Source: CAZHOV01 sp964534315 (lineage in GTDB: Bacteria > Bacteroidota > Bacteroidia > Chitinophagales > Saprospiraceae). From it: 33,390 nt of DNA. This document shows, in pieces, positions 8,702 through 16,300 of this stretch. A model generated the notes under the pieces. It worked only from the letters and a program-made list of their open reading frames with translations, was not told the origin of the DNA and did not search any database. The position numbers and the translations under genes are program-made. The DNA lies in assembly GCA_964534315.1 (NCBI GenBank), contig CAZHOV010000045.1:1-33390 (forward strand), read 5' to 3'. The first letter of the stretch is position 1. Every line of letters starts with the position of its first letter.

Positions 8702-9289
8702 TTAACCTGAAGTTTTTTTTATCTTTTCCAATTCTTCAAATGCCAGCTTTTTCAGTTTGGCTCGACAGTCAAAGATGCGTTTTCTTAGATTTCCATAAGG
8801 AACCGACTGTTCTGCAGCAATTTCTTTTAATGGCTTTTCCTGAAAATGATACAACCCGACGTATTCTCTACATTTTTCTCCAAGCCTCGGCAATGCCGCA
8901 TAAATCGCATCCATAGAGGAAGATTTTACAACCTTACGGATTAAGTCTTCATCGCCTTCATCTCGTATCATTTCTTCTCCCTTTCCCAGAGCAATCGTAT
9001 TGCTGCGTTTCCGCCTTCGCAATTCTTCTTTCCAGGAATTAGCAGCGATCGTAAAAATATACCGATCGAGTTTTCCCTGTTCGGTGTATTGCTTTTCTTT
9101 AAGATTATTCCATAATTTCAGGATCGCTATCTGCACCATTTCCTTAGCATCCGCTTCACTTCCGCTATTCTTCCTGACGTACCCTATTATTTTGGGTCCG
9201 AATCTTTCATACAAATACTTGAAAATACGGGCATCTTTTGCCTTTATCCCTGAAATAATTTGTTCGTCTGAAAACGTTTGTTCACCCAT
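8702..9289 (-). CDS. ECF-type RNA polymerase sigma-70 factor
   Basis: A 195-residue protein of normal ECF length. Region 2 covers about 22-95 (AKEMVQIAILKLWNNL, then YIFTIAANSWKEELRRRKR), and region 4 about 126-182 with the helix-turn-helix PLKEIAAEQSVPYGNLRKR. No extra C-terminal domain is present. It is the first gene of a minus-strand block followed by the putative anti-sigma, a papain-like peptidase, a pseudocaspase and a caspase, and it is divergent from the surface-protein block starting at 9519. A good Bacteroidota-type promoter lies about 54 bases upstream. Its regulon is unknown; control of its own block, and perhaps of the divergent block, is inferred from the arrangement. Confidence 0.9.
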   Translation of the reverse strand: MGEQTFSDEQIISGIKAKDARIFKYLYERFGPKIIGYVRKNSGSEADAKEMVQIAILKLWNNLKEKQYTEQGKLDRYIFTIAANSWKEELRRRKRSNTIALGKGEEMIRDEGDEDLIRKVVKSSSMDAIYAALPRLGEKCREYVGLYHFQEKPLKEIAAEQSVPYGNLRKRIFDCRAKLKKLAFEELEKIKKTSG

Positions 9290-9342
9290 ACATTGTCATT
9301 CGAAAAAAATGTTACCAAAAAATTTTATTTTAATTTTATATT

Positions 9343-9370
9343 CAAGTTTATAAGATATTAATTTTGACAA
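9343..9370 (-). promoter_or_regulatory. Putative Bacteroidota-type promoter for the ECF sigma gene
   Basis: On the minus strand a TTG (9368-9370) is followed after 17 bases by TAAACTTG (9343-9350). The latter matches the Bacteroidota -7 consensus TAnnTTTG at all but one fixed position. The distance to the ATG of the sigma gene is 54 bases. The spacing is at the short end for the consensus. It is a candidate only and could arise by chance in this AT-rich spacer. Confidence 0.4.
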
Positions 9371-9518
9371 GGCGCTTAAGTAGTAAGGCAAAAAAATTGG
9401 TAGAATAATTAACTTTTTTACTCCTATTTTTCAATTGTTCGTTTATTTTTTCGTAACAATTTAAAAAAATCATCATATTCGAGTGAAATAATTAAATAAA
9501 AAACAAAAGAAACGAAAG

Positions 9519-10295
9519 ATGCATACCCGGCCAATTACACTCACCCTTATCCTAATTTTTAGTTCTATTTCTTTTCTAAATGGTCAATCTCCTCCCATCA
9601 ATCTTCCCCTAGAGATCAAAGAACTCCATGCCAGTGATGGCATTTTTGAAGATTATGTGTTGATCCGCTGGCAGGGAACTGTTGAAGAGGCTGCTTACCA
9701 GGTTTATCGCAATAATAAGCCTCAAACAGAGGGTATGGAACTTATCAGCAAAAGCTGGCAAAAAAGCACCTGGCTAGCCGATTATGAAGCAGAAGCAGGG
9801 AAACAATACTATTATGGAATAAAAGTAAAATCGGTAAGCGGCACGGTTAAACAAGTAAATGATTTTGATGTAGGGTATGTCAAAAAGCCCCCGCCTATCG
9901 CAAATGAAGACCAATTATTGAGTTATGAAGATGATGTATTAGCAACTCCGAAAAAGATTGTCCATATTAATAATTTTGGCCTGCCGGATACCGTAGGAAT
10001 TATCGGAGATTTAATGGAAATAGATTTTCAGCTCGAAAATGTCCAACCGGATACGCTAAAGGAGTTGGAAATCCGATTTTTCCTATCTTCAGATATCCAG
10101 TTGGATTGGGATGATTCAATACTCAATAAAACCTTAATCCCACCCATTCCATCGGGTAGCACTTTTAATGGTAAACGCCCACTAGAGATACCGACGTATC
10201 TATCTCCCGGAGCGTACTACCTCTTTCTGGTTGCTTCTTTTGAAGGAAAAATCTTTGGAAGTACTGTCGAAAGAACATTTATTAAACTAGAGTAA
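9519..10295 (+). CDS. Secreted protein with FN3-like and CARDB-like domains
   Basis: A 258-residue protein with a signal peptide (residues 1-23, ending LNGQ). Residues about 28-120 look like a fibronectin type III fold (YVLIRWQGTVEEAAYQVYRN, then GKQYYYGIKVKS). About 145-258 look like a CARDB-type adhesion domain (FGLPDTVGIIGDLMEIDFQL, then LSPGAYYLFLVASFEG). There is no sorting domain and no lipobox cysteine, so it is probably periplasmic or released. It starts the plus-strand block, 51 bases before the 2959-residue gene, and lies back to back with the ECF sigma gene over a 229-base spacer. No specific function can be given; a helper or accessory role for the following surface protein is a guess from position. 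Confidence 0.7.
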   Translation: MHTRPITLTLILIFSSISFLNGQSPPINLPLEIKELHASDGIFEDYVLIRWQGTVEEAAYQVYRNNKPQTEGMELISKSWQKSTWLADYEAEAGKQYYYGIKVKSVSGTVKQVNDFDVGYVKKPPPIANEDQLLSYEDDVLATPKKIVHINNFGLPDTVGIIGDLMEIDFQLENVQPDTLKELEIRFFLSSDIQLDWDDSILNKTLIPPIPSGSTFNGKRPLEIPTYLSPGAYYLFLVASFEGKIFGSTVERTFIKLE

Positions 10296-10346
10296 TCATC
10301 TTGGTTTCTTAAGTAACCAACTAAACCAGAAGAAAAACTAACCGCT

Positions 10347-13300
10347 ATGGAACTACGGAAATTATTTCTTTTTTTCATTCTTGTGCTAATACCTATTATC
10401 ACTTCCGGCAGCTATCCCGATCCTCCTTATTCTTTTTATTATAAGTTCAATGGGTCCACAAATACCAATGATGCCCTACACGATTTTAAGAGCTCACCTA
10501 ATCCGGTTCAATTATTTTTCAGCCCTCAGGAATTAGCCGGGGAGCCAAATGATATAATCCAGATTGGAGCTATTATTTCTTCAGGAGGAGAAACCGTATC
10601 AGGTATACAATTTTCTGTCAATTGGGATCCATCAGTTCTAACTTATATAGGCTCAGCTACTTTTAACCCGCCGGTTGGAGGTACAACAGGTATAAACGAT
10701 GACGATGCCCCAACCGGCCAGTTTATCTATAATTGGTTCGCTCCCGATCAAAACGGACAACCCTTCAATGATTTCCAATTAGTTTCATTCACCTTTCAAC
10801 TGAATTCATGTATCAATAATGCAATCGAATTTTCAGATAACCCAATATTAATAGAAATTTCAGGAGCTAATCAATCTGAACCATTGGGGGTAACCCTCGA
10901 AAACGGCAATATCTATTGTTGTAACCTGCAAGGACTGGAAAGCCCGGCCAATGTTGAATATTCATGTCAAGATCCCGCTTCCGGAGAAATCACCGCCTTC
11001 ATTGATTATTTTGGAAGTGATCCCAATGGCTATGCTATATCCTTCAGCAGTGGTTTGCTACAAAATCCTTTCGAACCCTCCCAAACGATCAACGGTACTC
11101 TAGAGTTAACAAATCTGTTTGCCGGCGACACGTGGGAGATTGAATTGGGAAATACCCCTTCTACCTTTCAATATTGTGATTTTACTGTTTCTGGCACTGT
11201 TCCTGACGATGTCTGCCCTGATCTCTCCTGCTCACTAGCTGATAGCGGTTTGCAAAACATAGCCTGCGATAACAATGCAACACCCGCTGATCCAAACGAT
11301 GATTTCATTACTTTTTCGCTCAACCCTTCCGGCCTAAATACCGGGATGGAGTATACTGTTACCGTTGATAATGGGACTATATCTCCCTCAATCGGCATTT
11401 ACGGATCACCAACGAACTTCCAGCTTTCACCGGGATCAGCGGGAAATGGTGACGTTCTGTTGACTATTACTGACGTTGATGCACCCACGTGTTCGCTAAC
11501 ACAAACCATCACCGATCCCGGAAGTTGCTCTACAGACTGTCCGATTACGGCATTGGATTCTGCCAATCAGGCTACCTTTAGCTGCCTGACTACTATTACG
11601 GGAATACAAAATGACGAAGTGCTCATCGAACTGGACTATGTCGGCTCAGCTCCGGGAATATCCATACAAAATAATGGAAACGGTACCATCGGAGGTGATG
11701 ATCCGGCCTTAACACCTGACGGAACGATCACCATATCAGGACTTACGGAAGGCGATCAGTGGGATATTGCAATCACCGGAAACAATTGCAACCTGTCCTC
11801 AACAGGAATAATCCCATTTTCGGTTTGCGATACGATACCCTGCACAATTTACGGACTCGAAACGGGAAATGATGTTTGGATTAACTGCTTATCACAAACA
11901 ACGGACACCGATGCTGTCACTGTAGAAATCAACTATATCGGATTGGATACCAATGCTGTCTTGATCAATCAGGGTAATGGAATTATCGGCGGAGATGATC
12001 CATCTTCAATTTCAAACGGTACGATTATTTTAACCGGTTTAGAAGAAGGTGATTCTTGGGACCTTTCACTCGTCGGAGGTGAATGCAATTACGTTTCTAC
12101 GGGTACCATTCCAGGCACTCATTGTGATCCTGGTTTCTGCAATGCTCCGGATACCATTCCGCCCTCCATAAATGCACCTGGCAACAAAATCATCCCTTGC
12201 TTTAGTTTTGATCCGGAAGATTACGATGGCGTTTCTGATACGCCTCCTGGGGTGCCTGTAGTTGCCGGCGGGCAAACCATCGGTTTTTTTGATGCAGTAA
12301 ATGATAATTGTATCGTGGATAGCGTCCTAGTTACTGATTTGCTTATTCCGTCTTGCACCGAAAGTTGGGACAGTTTAATTAGACGATATACGGTTGTTGA
12401 TACTGCTGGAAATTCAGCCTTTGAAAATCAATTAATATTACTGGAAAGAGGCTCGCTTGATTCCGTGATTTTTCCACCTAATTATGATGGAATTGACCAA
12501 CCTATTTTAGATTGTTCCAATCCATGTATTGACCCTGCTTGCACAGGAATGCCCATTGTAATGGGATGCAGTTTTACGATGACATTTGAGGATACCCAAA
12601 TCCCGGTCTGCGAGGGTAGTTATAAATTATTGAGGGAATGGAAAGTAGTAGATAACTGTACTTTAGATAGTGTATTGTATAATCAAATCATTGACGTAGA
12701 AGACCAGCAGCCCCCTATTATCGCTTGCCCGTCCGACCTTACTATCAATGCACATAACAGCTGCACAGGAAGTCTTATTCTTCCAACGGCCTTGACATCA
12801 GATAGTTGCTCATCATCACCTTTAGTAACCATTAAAGATGGGCTAGGAGCAACTTTTGCGCAGGGAGATACCATCCAACTTGTTGGTACAGGGGACTACA
12901 CCTTTACTTATATAGGTAGTGATGATTGCGGAAATATAGATTCGTGCCTTTTTATCGCGACCAACGAAGACAATTTGGGCCCTACCATTACTTGTCCTCA
13001 AAATACCACTATAGACTGTGGTACATTTGAAGAGGACGTTTTCGAAGGAGTAACCGCCACCCCTCCTGGAGCACCAGTTTTCTACAATGGCAGTCCAATC
13101 GGTTTTTATCCGGATGCTTCAGATAATTGCAACGTAATATCAGTAACTATTACCCAGGATACCACACTTCTTAATCAATGTGGGGTCGGGTCCGTGATTC
13201 GAAATTATACTGCCGAAGACAACTCTGGGAATACGACCTCTTGCGAACAGGTAATCACTATTGAAAATCTTGTGCCCTTTGATATTTGCGATATACAATG

Positions 13301-16300
13301 CTGGGCAACTCCAGAAACCGGCTGTAATGGTCATAGTTTAACTGACGGGGTAGAATGGCCATGTGATATAATGCTAGATCAATGCAATGCTGACTTAACA
13401 CCAGACGGACTCGACGTTAATCCTACTATTCATCCATTTGATGTCAGGCCCAGGATCTTCGAAAACGCTTGTGATTTGGTGGCTGTAACTTATGAAGACA
13501 CCTTGCTTTTTAGCAATCCTCCGGCCTGTCAGGAAATACTACGTACATGGGTGGTTATCGATTGGTGTAACCCGGACAATTCTTTTCCAACCGGTTTCCA
13601 AACCTGGGAGTATGAGCAGCTAATCGTTTTAAATAATGGCTCGTCTCCTGTTATTACTTCCAATTGTGATGATCTATTTATTTGCTTAAATGCTCCTGGT
13701 TGCGATACGGTGACTAGCGAATTATTTATTGATGCATTAGATGATTGCACTCCAGTAAACAACCTGACATTCAGTTATGAAATTGACTTATTCAATGATG
13801 CCACAATTGATTTAACCGAAACTAATAATCCACAAGCCATTCCCGGCAATTCCCCAAATGAAGCGAACGGAAATTACCCCTTTGGCACGCATGCTATCAC
13901 CTGGACGGTAGAAGATGGATGCGGAAATAGTACTTCGTGTAGTTATTTATTTACGGTATTTGCAGGCGATCCGCTTATGATTACGGCACAAATAGAACCT
14001 CCTGATTGTTTTGGGGGAATAAGCGGTTCCATCCAATTAACGACTTCTGGAGGAACGGCACCTTACCTTTTTGACTGGGCAGACCTGCCCGGAAGTGATA
14101 ATCCTGAGGATCGCTTCAATTTGGGTGCTGGAACTTATTTTCTTACCCTCACCGATCAAAACAATCAGGAATTGACAGATAGCTTTGTGATTACTCAACC
14201 TTCCCAATTGGATTTATCCATCTCATCCACTAGTGCCCAATGTATTCCGGCAGCCAGTGGCAGCATTGATCTGGAAATCACGGGAGGCACCCCTGGGTAT
14301 TCTTTTGATTGGGATAACGCGCCGGATGTGGAAGATCCGACCGGTTTAACACCTGGCACTTACACTGTAGTGGTTACAGATGCAAATGGCTGTACGATAA
14401 CAACTTCAACGACCATTCCGTCTCAAAGTATTTCCATTAATCCATTAATCACAGCTGTTAACTGCCCTGATAGCATGAATGGGGCTATTTTCGTTGAAGT
14501 TATAGATGGAAGTGGCGATTATCAGTTCAATTGGAGCCCTGCATTGGGAAACGTTCAAACAGCACAAGACTTGGCAGCGGGGATATATGAGGTGACGGTG
14601 ACGGACAACGCCAATGGCTGTTCGGCAACTGAAACCATTATCATACCTGTTGCCGGCATGTATCCGGTGGTAGATCTGGGAAATGATCTCACCCTTTGTA
14701 GCGACAATCCCTTCACCTTAAATGCCGGCAATCCGGGAGCTACCTTTTTATGGTCTACAGGAGATACTACTCAATTGATAGCGGTTTCGCAAGCAGCCAA
14801 TTACTCCGTAACCGTTTCTGATGCCTTTGGATGCAGCAGTGAGGACGGGGTACAGATCGATATAGACCAATCTGAATTAAATGTAGACTTAGGAATGGAT
14901 ACGAGTATATGTGAAGGAGATATCCTGACATTATTCCCGTTAAATCTAAATCCCACCACTTCTATTTGGAATACCGGAGCAACAACTCCAAGTATAGACA
15001 TTATGGAAGCAGGTAGTTATTCAGTAACGGTTACCGCAATTGAAGCTTGTCAAAGCGCGGGTGATTTGGTCTTCTTACCTGATGGAACCGGGGAGGTCTT
15101 TGAATCTAATGTATTTATTGACGAATTTGATCCAAATGACAGCCTACAAACAGGAGCTGACCTTTATAATATTTGTATTAACTTGGAGCATTCCTGGCTT
15201 AGAGATCTCGAAATCAGCCTTACCTGCCCTAGTGGTGAATCTATCATTCTTCATGATCACCCCGGCCAAACGGGTGGAGAGACTTTTCTTGGCATTCCGG
15301 TAGAAGGAGATGAAAATGGAACCCCTATTCCCGGAACTGGTTATAATTACTGCTGGACGCCCGATGCTACCAATGGAACCTGGCTGGAATACGCCAACCA
15401 AAATAACGCCCAAACCCTTCCCCCGGGAGATTATCAACCCTATGAATCATTCGATAGCTTAATCGGATGTCCTCTGAATGGTACCTGGACCATCTCCATT
15501 GAGGACCTTTGGCTAATTGATAATGGAACCATCTTCAATTGGAGTATTATCCTTGAAAATAGTCTGGATACCCTTATGGATGCAGATACCATTAATATTA
15601 ATACCATCCCTCCGCCCTCCTTAGATTTAGGACCTGATACGACAATACTAGAAGGAGAAAGTATCCTATTAAACGCTTTTGATCCGAATTGCACTGACTG
15701 TACTTACCTTTGGAACGATGGGAATACAGATTCTATACGACTATTTACGCCCACAATGAATACAACATTATGGGTTACTGTTACAAATTCCTTAGGATGT
15801 TCTGAGACAGACTCACTAAGTATTGAGGTCTTACCCCTCTGTTATGTTCCACCTTCTCTTTCCTGCTCTAATGCAGTACCTATCTGTGGTTTGAATAGTT
15901 TTTGTTCGGATAATTCACTCGGAAACGGACCAAGTGACGTTCCACCAACTCTGCCCTGTAGCCAAGCTGGTGCTGTTACCATTGAGAACAATGTATGGTT
16001 TGCTTTTGTAGCCGGCTACAATGACCTAACCCTTTCCATTGAAGTACCAAACTGCGAGGGATCCTTTAACCCACCGGGAGGTGGGATCCAGGTGCTTATC
16101 TTCGATAATTGTCAAAATTTCAATCAGGTATCCGATTGCTTCAACCCAGGTATGCAATCCGACGGAATAATAAATGCCACAAATTTGACAATCGGAGCAA
16201 CTTACTATATTTTAGTTGATGGCTGGGCGGGTGACGTTTGCGATTTCACTATGACCGTCACTCAGGGCAGCATCAATCCGCCAGCTCCCGATCCTCCGAC

